Below, piece after piece: positions 53,923-62,061 of a stretch of 64,000 nucleotides of DNA (positions are counted from its first letter, which is position 1; each line of letters starts with the position of its first letter). The stretch covers positions 62,001-126,000 of the forward strand of contig NZ_JANKBZ010000007.1 of the NCBI RefSeq assembly GCF_024623785.1, written 5' to 3'. Source of the DNA: Archangium lipolyticum. Lineage in GTDB: Bacteria > Myxococcota > Myxococcia > Myxococcales > Myxococcaceae. Both the position numbers and the translations under genes were made by a program. The notes beneath the pieces are model-generated. The model was not told the origin of the DNA. It saw only the letters and a program-made list of their open reading frames with translations, and ran no database searches.

Positions 53923-55169
53923 GACTCGTCTCCCTTTGCCGCCGCCGGCCGCGTGGCCGCGAAGATGTGGATGGGGTTCTGCGCCTCGTACCGGAGGTAG
54001 TGCGCGAGCGGCTCGCCGCGGGACACGTTGAGCAGCGTCACCTCCGGTGTCACTCCGTGCGCACGCAAGGCCGCATAGGCTTCGGCCACGTTGTCCAGGG
54101 TGATGGCGTTGACCACCAGCCTGCCGCCCTCGCGCAAGCGGGCGAAGGCCACGTCGATGATGTCGCGCATGCTGCCCTTGCTGCCGCCGACGAAGACTGC
54201 GTCCGGCGTTTCCAGTCCCTCGAGGGCCTCCGGGGCGCGTCCCTCGATGACGCGCAGGTTGTCCACGCCGTGGGCGAGCGCGTTCTCCCGGCAAATGGCC
54301 ACGCCCTCCGGGTCCACCTCGATGGCATGGACGCGTCCCCTCGGGGCGAGCAGCGCCGCCTCGATGCCCACCGAGCCCGAGCCCGCGCCGATGTCCCAGA
54401 CCACGCTGTCGGGCCGGATCTCCAACTGGGCCAGCGACAGCAGGCGCACCTCGCGCTTGGTGATGAGGCCCTTCTTGGGCATGCGCTTGGCGAAGGCGTC
54501 CTCGTGGAGGAAGGACAGGCGCGGCGGTGGGCGCCAGCTCGGATCCGTCCTCAGCAGCACGAGGACGTTGAGCGGCCCGATGTCCGTGCACTCCGCGAGC
54601 GCCTCCAGCGAGAAGCAGCGGACCCGCTCCCCCGGATTGCCGAGGCTCTCGCACACCCAGGCCGTGAAGCCGCGCTCGCCATGCTCCAGCAGGTGGCGCG
54701 CCAGCACCGGGGGCGTGTTCTCACCATCGGTGAGGACGGCCACCTTGGCGAGGGGACGCAGCCGCGTGCACAGCCCCTCGCGCGAGCGGCCGTGCACGGA
54801 GATGACCTCGGCATCCTCCCAGGCCACGCCGATGCGGCCGAAGGCCCACTGCACGGAGGAGGGGTGGGGGATGAACTCGACGTGCTCGGCGCCCACCTTC
54901 CGGGCCACCTGCGCGCCGATGCCGAAGAAGAGCGGATCCCCCGAGGCGAGGACGCACACCTGGTTCTCCTGGGCGAGCTCGGCCACCCGCTCCAGCGTGG
55001 GACCGATGCCCCCGCTGAAGGAGAGGCGCTCCCCGGAGAACTGGGGGAAGAACTCCAGGTGGCGCTTGCCGCCGACCAGCACCCGCGCCTGAGCCACCGC
55101 GTTGGCCGCGCGCGCCGACAGGCCGAGGCAACCATCATCCCCGATGCCCACCACCACCACCGGCTTCAT
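53919..55169 (-). CDS. cobL: Fused CbiE-CbiT precorrin-6Y/7 methyltransferase and decarboxylase (CobL)
   Basis: The protein has 416 residues. CbiE (about 1-205: VGIGDDGCLGLSARA, LASGDPLFFGIG, IPHPSSVQWAFGRIG) is joined to CbiT (about 225-416: VVWDIGAGSGSVGIEAALLA, FVGGSKGSMRDIID). The enzyme methylates C5 and C15 and decarboxylates the C12 side chain. ATGA overlaps on both sides. Confidence 0.95.
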   Translation of the reverse strand: MKPVVVVGIGDDGCLGLSARAANAVAQARVLVGGKRHLEFFPQFSGERLSFSGGIGPTLERVAELAQENQVCVLASGDPLFFGIGAQVARKVGAEHVEFIPHPSSVQWAFGRIGVAWEDAEVISVHGRSREGLCTRLRPLAKVAVLTDGENTPPVLARHLLEHGERGFTAWVCESLGNPGERVRCFSLEALAECTDIGPLNVLVLLRTDPSWRPPPRLSFLHEDAFAKRMPKKGLITKREVRLLSLAQLEIRPDSVVWDIGAGSGSVGIEAALLAPRGRVHAIEVDPEGVAICRENALAHGVDNLRVIEGRAPEALEGLETPDAVFVGGSKGSMRDIIDVAFARLREGGRLVVNAITLDNVAEAYAALRAHGVTPEVTLLNVSRGEPLAHYLRYEAQNPIHIFAATRPAAAKGDES

Positions 55170-55819
55170 GTCCGCTCTCCGTCGGCGCTGAGCATCAGCA
55201 GCGCGTGGATGATGGACACGGCGATGGTGCTTCCTCCCTTGCGCCCCCGCACCACGATGTAGGGCACCGGCAGCTCGAGCACGGCCTCCTTCGACTCCAC
55301 CGCCGACACGAAGCCCACCGGCACACCCACCACCAGCGCGGGACGGGCCCCTTCCTCCTTCACCAGCCGCGCCACCTCCAGGAGGGCCGTGGGTGCGTTG
55401 CCCACCGCCACGATGGCCCCGTTCAGCAGCCCCAGCCGGTGCGCCTTGCGGATGGACTCGATGGCGCGGGTGGAGCCCGCCTCGCGGGCCGCGCTGATGA
55501 CGTCCGCGTCGGAGATGAAGCAGTGCGTCCGGCAGCCATAGGCGGCGAGCCGCTCCTCGTTGAGCCCGGCGAGGATCATCTTCACGTCGGCCAGGATCGG
55601 GCTGCCAGCACGCAGGGCCTGGATGCCCGCGGAGATGGCATCGGGAGAGAAGCGGGCCAGCTCCTTGAACTCGAAGTCCGCGGTGGCGTGGATGACGCGC
55701 CGGACCACCTGCCACTCGCCCGGAGCGTAGGAATGCGGACCGGCCTCGCTGTCGATGATGGAAAAGCTCTCGTCTTCGATGCGACGCCCGAGCGTCGTCA
55801 TCTGGCGCATGTCGTTCAT
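55166..55819 (-). CDS. cbiC: Precorrin-8X / cobalt-precorrin-8 methylmutase
   Basis: The protein has 217 residues. RRVIHATADFEF carries the catalytic His, and ILADVKMILAGLN, PVGFVSAVESKEAV and RGRKGGSTIAVSIIHALL are diagnostic. It moves a methyl group from C11 to C12 to give cobyrinate. ATGA overlaps with both neighbours. Confidence 0.95.
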   Translation of the reverse strand: MNDMRQMTTLGRRIEDESFSIIDSEAGPHSYAPGEWQVVRRVIHATADFEFKELARFSPDAISAGIQALRAGSPILADVKMILAGLNEERLAAYGCRTHCFISDADVISAAREAGSTRAIESIRKAHRLGLLNGAIVAVGNAPTALLEVARLVKEEGARPALVVGVPVGFVSAVESKEAVLELPVPYIVVRGRKGGSTIAVSIIHALLMLSADGERT

Positions 55820-56925
55820 GCCGCGTTTCTCCTCTCGTCCGGGTACTGCCCGAGCAGGGTTCCGTTGAAGTCGACCAGGGTGGCGCGCACCTCGAGCGGT
55901 CCCCCAGCGTGGCGGGTGCACTGCTCGACGACGCGCTGGCACACCAGGCCGGTGATGTGGGTGAGGCCGTTGGCGGCGCACAGCTCGAGCACGTGGCGGG
56001 CGGTGTTGGCGGCCCGGATGTCGGCCACCAGCGTCTCCGGCGCACCTGCCTCGGCGGCCAGGTTGGCCAGCAGCTCCATGTTCACCTCGGAGCCGGCCGC
56101 ATGCGTCTGCATGCGCCCATCGGCCATCTTGGACAGCTTGCCCATCATTCCCACCACGTGGACGCGGGCCGCCTGCTTCCTGGCCGCATGGCGGATGGCC
56201 ACGCCGATGAAGTCGCCCACCTGGATGAAGCACTCCTCCGCGAGGTGGGGCAGGAGGCCCATCGCGTACTTCTCCGACTTGCCTCCGGTGGTGAAGGCGA
56301 GCTCGTCATGGCCGCGCGCCCGGGCCACGTCGATGGCCTGCACCACGCTCGCCTTGTAGGCGGCGGTGGAGTAGGGCCGGACGATGCCGCTGGTCCCCAG
56401 GATGGAGATGCCTCCGAGGATGCCCAGACGCGCGTTGAGCGTCTGAAGGGCCATCTCCTCCCCTCGGGGAACGTGGATGGTGACGACGGCGCCCCGGCCC
56501 TCGGGCAGCTCCTCCAGCACCATGTCGGTGATGTTGCGGCGCGGCACCGGGTTGATGGCCGGGCTGCCCACCTCCAGTCCCAGCCCGTCCTTGGTGACGA
56601 TTCCCACTCCCTCGCCCCGCTCGAGCACCACCCGCCCGTCGTCCGTCAGCCGCACCTCGGCGATCAGCTCGGCGCCGTGCGTGCAGTCCGGATCATCCCC
56701 GGCGTCCTTGATGATGCCGCAGCGGGCCTTCTCCCCGTCCCATTCGCAGCGGTGCAGTTCGAATGTCACCTGCTGCCGATTGGGCAGCGTCGTCTCCACG
56801 TGCGTGAGACGCTCGCCGCGCACCAGCACGCGCGTGGCGGCCTTGGCGGCCGCGGCGGCACAGGCCCCGGTGGTGAAACCGGTGCGAGTGCCGCGCTTGT
56901 CCCGGGCGGGAGGCGCCTCGCTCAT
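55816..56925 (-). CDS. cbiD: Cobalt-precorrin-5B C1-methyltransferase
   Basis: The protein has 369 residues. The GTRTGFTTGACAAAAAKAA opening, VGSPAINPVPRRNI and ILGTSGIVRPYSTAAYKAS identify CbiD, found only in the anaerobic route. ATGA overlap with the flavoprotein gene upstream. Confidence 0.95.
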   Translation of the reverse strand: MSEAPPARDKRGTRTGFTTGACAAAAAKAATRVLVRGERLTHVETTLPNRQQVTFELHRCEWDGEKARCGIIKDAGDDPDCTHGAELIAEVRLTDDGRVVLERGEGVGIVTKDGLGLEVGSPAINPVPRRNITDMVLEELPEGRGAVVTIHVPRGEEMALQTLNARLGILGGISILGTSGIVRPYSTAAYKASVVQAIDVARARGHDELAFTTGGKSEKYAMGLLPHLAEECFIQVGDFIGVAIRHAARKQAARVHVVGMMGKLSKMADGRMQTHAAGSEVNMELLANLAAEAGAPETLVADIRAANTARHVLELCAANGLTHITGLVCQRVVEQCTRHAGGPLEVRATLVDFNGTLLGQYPDERRNAA

Positions 56926-57659
56926 GCCGCTGCCTTCCGGGCCGGGTTGTTGAAGAAGGACTCCAGCCGGATGGCACCCGCATCCAGCCCGGACTCCACC
57001 AGGGACTGCCGCAGCGGGTGCAACACCGCGCCATCTCCGGCGAGGTAGACGCGCTCGGGCGCATGGGCCCGCGCGGCCTCCAGGGCCAGATTGAGGGCCA
57101 GCGTGGTGCGCTCCGGATGTCCCGGCGGTGGACAGTCGTGGTGCTGGAAGCGGCCTCCCAGCGCCTCCACCTCCTCGCGGACCTGGTCGGCCGGCAGGAA
57201 CACCGAGGGAGACTCGGAGAACCACAGCAGCCGCGTGCGCGTCCGCTGCGGGGCGAAGGCGCGGCCGTGCAGGAGCCCCAGCGCGGCGGTGATGCCGCTG
57301 TCGGTGGCCACCACCAACGTGCTCCGGGGCGTGGCGTCGTCCGGGAGGAAGCTGCCCCAGGGTCCGCTGAACGGCAGCTCCGTCCCCACCGGCGCCTCGT
57401 GCAGCATGGCCGAGCCGGGCCCCTGGACCAGCCGGTAGACACAGATGCTGAAGGTGCGCTGGTCCTCGTCGCTCGACACCACCGAGTAGGCGCGCTTGTG
57501 CGCCTTGCCATCGGCGCGCGGCACGCCGGTGTTGAAGATGAGGTACTGGCCGCCGGTGAAGCCGAGCTCCTCCTCGCCCTGCAATTGCAATTGGAGGAGC
57601 CGTCCGCGCTCGCCGACGGGCACGGAGGAGAGGATGCGCGCGGTGCGGGAGACGGCCAT
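56922..57659 (-). CDS. FNR-like FAD/NAD(P)H oxidoreductase in the cobalamin operon
   Basis: The protein has 245 residues and the fold of the ferredoxin-NADP reductase family. The FAD site is RAYSVVSS, with GPGSAMLH following; the NAD(P) domain has LVVATDSGITAALGLLHG, and FFNNP lies near the end. The operon contains no recognisable CobK/CbiJ precorrin-6A reductase. This enzyme sits next to cbiD, so it may fill that step, or reduce Co(II) to Co(I) for adenosylation. It overlaps cbiD (ATGA) and follows DUF3209 by 4 bases. Confidence 0.82.
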   Translation of the reverse strand: MAVSRTARILSSVPVGERGRLLQLQLQGEEELGFTGGQYLIFNTGVPRADGKAHKRAYSVVSSDEDQRTFSICVYRLVQGPGSAMLHEAPVGTELPFSGPWGSFLPDDATPRSTLVVATDSGITAALGLLHGRAFAPQRTRTRLLWFSESPSVFLPADQVREEVEALGGRFQHHDCPPPGHPERTTLALNLALEAARAHAPERVYLAGDGAVLHPLRQSLVESGLDAGAIRLESFFNNPARKAAA

Positions 57660-57663
57660 GACG

Positions 57664-58038
57664 CTAGTCCCTCGGGTAGATCTCGTGGGTGAAGTCGTGC
57701 ACCTCCTCGAGGTCGCGCCACAGCTTCTGGAGCGACTCGTTCTGGCGCCGCAGGTCCAGCTCCACCGACTTGGTCAGCACGAGGAGCGAGCGCAGGTAGG
57801 GCATCTTCGGATCATCCGCGCGGGTGGCGGAGACGCGCTCCTGCAGCTCCACCAGCGAGGCCTCGAAGAAGCGCAGCACGCCCGCCAGGTCGCGCGCCTG
57901 CATCAGCGAGCGCACCGGCCCCGGCTTCTCCGCCGCGCTCCCCAGCTCGGCGAGCTCGTGTTGCCGCTCGGCCGCATCGTCCACTCCCAGAACGTTCATC
58001 AGCGCCAGACGCAGCGCCGCCAGCTCATGACAGGCCAT
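57664..58038 (-). CDS. DUF3209 family protein
   Basis: The protein has 124 residues. The opening MACHELAALRLALMNVLGVDD and ERQHELAELG are typical of DUF3209, a small helical family met in cobalamin gene sets beside CbiX. The Cys-His pair at residues 3-4 could bind metal. AGGGAGAAA precedes the ATG. It lies 10 bases after cbiX. The function is unknown; a cobalt-handling partner of the chelatase is plausible. Confidence 0.82.
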   Translation of the reverse strand: MACHELAALRLALMNVLGVDDAAERQHELAELGSAAEKPGPVRSLMQARDLAGVLRFFEASLVELQERVSATRADDPKMPYLRSLLVLTKSVELDLRRQNESLQKLWRDLEEVHDFTHEIYPRD

Positions 58039-58048
58039 GGTTTCTCCC

Positions 58049-59257
58049 TCACTGCATGATGTTGTCGACAAGGCGGGACACGAGGCGGTCGCCCACCAGG
58101 TGCTCTTCCACGAGCTCCCGGGCGTCCGCCTCCGTCACCCCGCGGTACCAGATGCCATCCGGATAGACGGCCACGGTGGGTCCCTCGCCGCAGCGGCCCA
58201 TGCAGGCGGTCCGGGTGATGCGCACCGTGCGCCCCTTGCCCGTCTCCTTGAGCTTGCGGCGCAGGGCCTCGATCAGCGCCACGCTGCCGCGATCGGCGCA
58301 GTCGGCGTTGCCGCAGACCAGCACGTGCTTCTCCAACGCGCGGTGGGCATGCGGGTGGGGCGCGGCCTGGGTGTGCGTCTCGCGGTGGCGGATGCTCCAG
58401 AGCAGCGCCTTGAGGCCTCCCACGTTCTTCTGCAGGCCCGCGAGCGGAACGCGGTACTGGCAGCCGTCGCACGGCAGCGGCACTCCGCCCGCGAGTGCCT
58501 CCTCGATGCGCCGGTCCACGTGCTGGACGAGCGGGGCCATGCTGCCGTCGGCCAGGTGCGGTGCCACCTCGGAGCGGAGCCAGGGGTAGCGCTCGGCGAA
58601 GAGGGCCACCTGGGCGTGGATCTTCTGCAACAGCACCCCCGTGAACAGGAGGTAGGGCACCACCAGGATGCGCTCCGGCCTCGCCCGGGCCACCCACTCC
58701 AGCGCCTCCTCCAGCGAGGGCTTCGCGATGCCGACGAAGGCCGGCTGCACCTGGGCGAAGCCCCGTCCCTCCGCGTAGAGGCGGGTCAGCTTGCAGAAGT
58801 CGCCATTCGCGTCCGGGTCCGACGAGCCGCGCCCCAGCATCACCACCACCGTGCGCGCGGCCTCTTGGGGGGAGAGGGGGCCGGTGCGGACCTCGGTGCG
58901 CTCGAAGGCCAGCTGGGCGAGATCCGGATGGACGCCAAAGGCCTTCACCGCGAGGAAACGCACGCCCGGGTGCTTCTCCCGCGCCGTGGCGAGCGCCAGC
59001 GGGATGTCGTTCTTCACGTGCTTCGCGGTGAAGAGGAAGAGCGGAACGACGAGCACCTCCTTCACCTCGGAGGCGAGCGCGTCCAGCGCCTCGGGGAGCG
59101 CCGGTGCGGTGAGCTCCACGAAGCCCAGGCCCACGCGCCGCTCCGGGTGGGCCTCGCGGTAGGCGTCCACGAAGCGGTGCACCTCGGCGATGGCCTGCGG
59201 ATCCCGGCTGCCGTGTCCGATGAAGAGGATGCCGCGCTCGTGACGAAGGGAGCTCAC
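58049..59257 (-). CDS. cbiX: Sirohydrochlorin cobaltochelatase CbiX fused to a [2Fe-2S] ferredoxin
   Basis: The protein has 402 residues. Two CbiX-type halves: the first keeps FIGHGSRDP (His14) and FTAKHVKNDIP (His80); the second (about 136-245) has GRGSSDPD without the His, so only the first half looks catalytic. A CDGC pair (263/266) and a His-rich linker (295-311) lead to a thioredoxin-like ferredoxin with Cys315, 320, 352 and 356 (VCGNADC, ACMGRCGEG). It inserts cobalt into sirohydrochlorin. The GTG start overlaps the cbiO stop. Confidence 0.92.
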   Translation of the reverse strand: MSSLRHERGILFIGHGSRDPQAIAEVHRFVDAYREAHPERRVGLGFVELTAPALPEALDALASEVKEVLVVPLFLFTAKHVKNDIPLALATAREKHPGVRFLAVKAFGVHPDLAQLAFERTEVRTGPLSPQEAARTVVVMLGRGSSDPDANGDFCKLTRLYAEGRGFAQVQPAFVGIAKPSLEEALEWVARARPERILVVPYLLFTGVLLQKIHAQVALFAERYPWLRSEVAPHLADGSMAPLVQHVDRRIEEALAGGVPLPCDGCQYRVPLAGLQKNVGGLKALLWSIRHRETHTQAAPHPHAHRALEKHVLVCGNADCADRGSVALIEALRRKLKETGKGRTVRITRTACMGRCGEGPTVAVYPDGIWYRGVTEADARELVEEHLVGDRLVSRLVDNIMQ

Positions 59258-60111
59258 GGATGCACTTCCTGATGGGAGGGAACGAGGAGGGGAAGGAGAC
59301 GGCTGGCGGCCTCGGCGACCGTGAGGGGCGGGGCCGTTCCCAGCGCGGGAAGCAGGGGCGCCAGCTGGGCCCAGAGCTCGGCGACGGCCGGTGCGCGCAG
59401 ACGCGCCCGCGCCAGCAGCGCGGCATCCCGGAAGACGTCGGCGGGGGTGCCAAAGGCGAGCAGCCGCCCCTCTCCGAGGATGGCCACCCGGTCGGCGAAG
59501 AAGGGCACTTCGTCGGTGGCATGCGTGGAGACGAGCAGGGCCACTTCACGCTCGCGGGCGAGGCGCCTCAGCAGGCCCGCTGTCTCGCGCTCGCCCACCG
59601 GATCCAACCCGGCGGTGGGCTCGTCGAGGAGCAGCACCGCCGGATGCATCGCCAGCACGCCCGCGAGACAGGCCCGCTTCTTCTCCCCGAAGCTGAGCGC
59701 CTCGATGGAGCGTCCCGCCAGGTGCGACAGGCCGGTGGCCGCGAGCGCCTCGTCCACCCGCGCCCGCACCACGCCCGGGGCGAGGCCCTGGTGCAGCGGA
59801 CCCGTGGCCACGTCCTCACCCACCGTCGTGCCGAACAGCTGGTCATCCGGATTCTGGAAGGCGAGCGCCAGCCCCGCTTCTGCCCGGGCCACGGCCCCAC
59901 GCGGTGCGGGCTGGCCGAGCAATCGCACCCCACCGGAAAGCGCCGGCACCAGGCCCGCGATGCTCCGCAGCAGCGTCGTCTTGCCACACCCGTTGGCGCC
60001 GAGCAGCGCGACCACCTCTCCCGGCCGCACCTCGAAGGAGAGGGCGGAGAGGATGGCGGCGCCGCCGGGGTTTCCCACCGAGAGCGCTTCGAGCGTAAGC
60101 GCCGCCTTCAT
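59254..60111 (-). CDS. cbiO: Cobalt ECF transporter ATPase
   Basis: The protein has 285 residues. Walker A LGANGCGKTTLL, Q-loop FQNPDDQLFG, signature LSFGEKKRACLAG and Walker B VLLLDEPTAGLDP are intact. It powers the CbiMNQO cobalt importer. GTGA and ATGA overlaps with its neighbours. Confidence 0.95.
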   Translation of the reverse strand: MKAALTLEALSVGNPGGAAILSALSFEVRPGEVVALLGANGCGKTTLLRSIAGLVPALSGGVRLLGQPAPRGAVARAEAGLALAFQNPDDQLFGTTVGEDVATGPLHQGLAPGVVRARVDEALAATGLSHLAGRSIEALSFGEKKRACLAGVLAMHPAVLLLDEPTAGLDPVGERETAGLLRRLAREREVALLVSTHATDEVPFFADRVAILGEGRLLAFGTPADVFRDAALLARARLRAPAVAELWAQLAPLLPALGTAPPLTVAEAASRLLPLLVPSHQEVHP

Positions 60112-60743
60112 GGGTGCTCTCCCGGAGGGGGGACGATGGTGCCCCGGCAGCCGCGGGCGGCCATGGCCTCGGCGGTGGCATGGGCCTGATCGAAGGCGCG
60201 CACCAGGGTGAGGCCGCCGAGTGCTCCAAGTGAACGCAGGCTGCGGCGCACGTCCCGGTAGCCGAGGCGGAGGACCTGGGCCTCGCGCGCGCTGTGTGCC
60301 GACCGTTCGAGGACGGTGGCGTAGCGCACCGCGAGCGCGAGCACATCGGCGAGCGCGGCCGGCACCCGCCACGCGCGCAGTGCGCCCACCAGGGCCCAGG
60401 GCGGGGTGAGCGAGGTGAGGAGTCCGAAGACGGCGGCACCCGCGGCCACTCGCGTTCCCAGGACCAGCGCGGGTGCCCAGGTTCCGGTTGCCTCCGGTTG
60501 CGACACCCAGTGCAGGGCCCAGACGGCCAGACCGCTGAAGAGGGCCAGCCCCAGGCGGCGCATCAACACCCGGACCGGCTCGCCCACCGCGAGGGAGGCG
60601 AGGAGGGCCAACGCCGCGATCCCCGAGGCGGTGTGAGGCGCGGGCCCGGCGAGCGTCACCAGCAGGGCGAGCAGGGCGCTCCCCAGCTTGATGCGCGCAT
60701 CGAGCCCGCTCACCCACTCGCGCAGCGGGGAGGTACGACTCAC
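60108..60743 (-). CDS. cbiQ: Cobalt ECF transporter T component
   Basis: The protein has 211 residues and about five TM helices. DARIKLGSALLALLV near the start and the cytoplasmic coupling region (LRAWRVPAALADVLALAVRY; REAQVLRLGYRD) are CbiQ features. It links the ATPase to CbiM. GTG start overlaps the cbiN stop. Confidence 0.93.
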   Translation of the reverse strand: MSRTSPLREWVSGLDARIKLGSALLALLVTLAGPAPHTASGIAALALLASLAVGEPVRVLMRRLGLALFSGLAVWALHWVSQPEATGTWAPALVLGTRVAAGAAVFGLLTSLTPPWALVGALRAWRVPAALADVLALAVRYATVLERSAHSAREAQVLRLGYRDVRRSLRSLGALGGLTLVRAFDQAHATAEAMAARGCRGTIVPPPGEHP

Positions 60744-60958
60744 GCCTGTCCCCCCGTCTCGACGAACAGCGAGCGGTAGAGGTAGCCGAGCAAGAAGCCC
60801 CCTACGAGTCCGGCACAGAGGAAGGCGAAGAGGAGGACATCCCCTTCGATCGGGATGAGGGGCGGCTGGGGGGAGCGTCCCGCGGCCTCGGCGAACGGGA
60901 GCACGACGTGCTCGTCGACGCCGGGCCAGCCCTCGGCGGAGGCGAGAAGTGGCGTCAT
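60740..60958 (-). CDS. cbiN: CbiN/PDGLE-like small subunit of the cobalt transporter
   Basis: The protein has 72 residues. A polar N-terminal stretch (ASAEGWPGVDEHVVLPFAEA) and one C-terminal TM (VLLFAFLCAGLVGGFLLGYLY) lie exactly between cbiM and cbiQ, where CbiN or a PDGLE-domain subunit is found. Sequence similarity to classical CbiN is weak, so the name rests on size, topology and position. Such subunits aid metal loading of CbiM. Confidence 0.75.
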   Translation of the reverse strand: MTPLLASAEGWPGVDEHVVLPFAEAAGRSPQPPLIPIEGDVLLFAFLCAGLVGGFLLGYLYRSLFVETGGQA

Positions 60959-61767
60959 GGCGTGGAGGCGGCGGGGAGGGCGTGGAAGTTCAGGAGGGCG
61001 GGCCGGCGGCGGGAGATGAAGACGACGGCGCCGGCGGTGAGGGCCCCCTCGAGGATGCCCAGGGGAAGCTGGGTGGGGAGGAAGGCGAGCAGCAGTGTCC
61101 CCAGCGTGCCGCCCAGGGGCTGGGACCCGTGCAGCGCCGAGGCCAGCTCGAAGGCCGTCATGGCGTAGGTGGCCCAGTCGGACAGCATGCCGGCGGCGAA
61201 GGCCCCCACGCCGAGTGGTGCGCGCACCGCGCGCAGACCGTGGAAGACACCGTAGCCGACGAAGCCACCCACCACGCCCATGGACCAGATGTCGGCGCCC
61301 AGGGTGGTGAGCCCGCCATGGGCGAGGAAGAGCGCCTGGAGCAGCAGCGCGACGAACGTCACCAGCACGGTCATCACCGGGCCGATGAGCACGGCCGCGA
61401 GCCCCGTGCCGCACGGGTGCGAACAGGTGCCGGTGATGGGGACGGGCACTGGCATGCAGGAGATGACGAAGACGGCGGCGGCGAGCATCGCCACGAAGGG
61501 CGAGTAGAGCGGGCTCTGGGCCACGCGCTCCCGCAGCCTCATGACACCGAGCGCGAGCAGGGGCAGGACGGAGACGGTCCAGCCCGCGGCCCATCCGAAC
61601 GGAAGGAGACCTTCCGCCAGGTGCATGGCGTGCGCCGGGTAGGGCAGGAGGAGGAGGGCCGCGAGCAGCCACGTCTCCTGACGGAGGGAGACGGACGCTG
61701 TCTGTACGAGGGCTTGGAGGCGATGCCGCAGGGCGGCACCACACCCACGCCCGGAGATACCCGGCAT
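60955..61767 (-). CDS. cbiM: Cobalt ECF transporter substrate-binding component
   Basis: The protein has 270 residues. A long N-terminal leader ends in YPAHA before MHLAEGLLPF, the conserved mature start of CbiM whose His coordinates cobalt. VPVPITGTCSHPCGTGLAA and six to seven TM helices fit. ATG 61767 is preceded by GCGAGG. It is the first gene of the 25-gene operon, 39 bases after the riboswitch. Confidence 0.93.
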   Translation of the reverse strand: MPGISGRGCGAALRHRLQALVQTASVSLRQETWLLAALLLLPYPAHAMHLAEGLLPFGWAAGWTVSVLPLLALGVMRLRERVAQSPLYSPFVAMLAAAVFVISCMPVPVPITGTCSHPCGTGLAAVLIGPVMTVLVTFVALLLQALFLAHGGLTTLGADIWSMGVVGGFVGYGVFHGLRAVRAPLGVGAFAAGMLSDWATYAMTAFELASALHGSQPLGGTLGTLLLAFLPTQLPLGILEGALTAGAVVFISRRRPALLNFHALPAASTP

Positions 61768-61778
61768 GGAAAACCTCG

Positions 61779-61796
61779 CTCTCAGTCCACGGAGAG
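61779..61796 (-). promoter_or_regulatory. Hairpin beside the cbiM ribosome site
   Basis: CTCTC pairs with GAGAG around an 8-base loop, next to GCGAGG at 61774-61779. It is a candidate expression platform acting on translation of cbiM. Confidence 0.45.
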
Positions 61797-61805
61797 GTGG
61801 GGTTG

Positions 61806-61992
61806 CAAGGCCTGGGTAGGTCTCCTGGCTCGTGGATTCAGAACGCCCGAGGGCGTTCAGCGCCGCCTCCACCTTCCCCGACACGTAGGCGTCGAGTGGT
61901 TACTTCGGAGGCGGCTCCCCACTTACAGTGGCGGGACCGCGCCGGATTCACACCGGCTTCCCTGTTATGCCCGTGCTGGCGGGCACCCATGG
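61806..61992 (-). promoter_or_regulatory. Cobalamin riboswitch
   Basis: On the minus strand the conserved elements appear in order: GGGTGCCC hairpin, CATAACAGGGAAGCCGGTG, AATCCGGCGCGGTCCC, the B12 box GCCACTGTAAGTGGGGAG (core at 61926-61932), and the closing GAGCCAGGAGACCTACC. When B12 binds, expression falls. Confidence 0.95.
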
Positions 61993-62061
61993 CTGGAATT
62001 CAGTTGTCTGGCGCCAAGTACCGGAGGTGATGGGACTCTGTCAACGGAATGCGCGCATTCC

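Noticed and set aside
61800-61812. GTTGCAAGG as a sixth Zur-like box
   Set aside because: It is only one half-site and lies at the edge of the cobalamin riboswitch.
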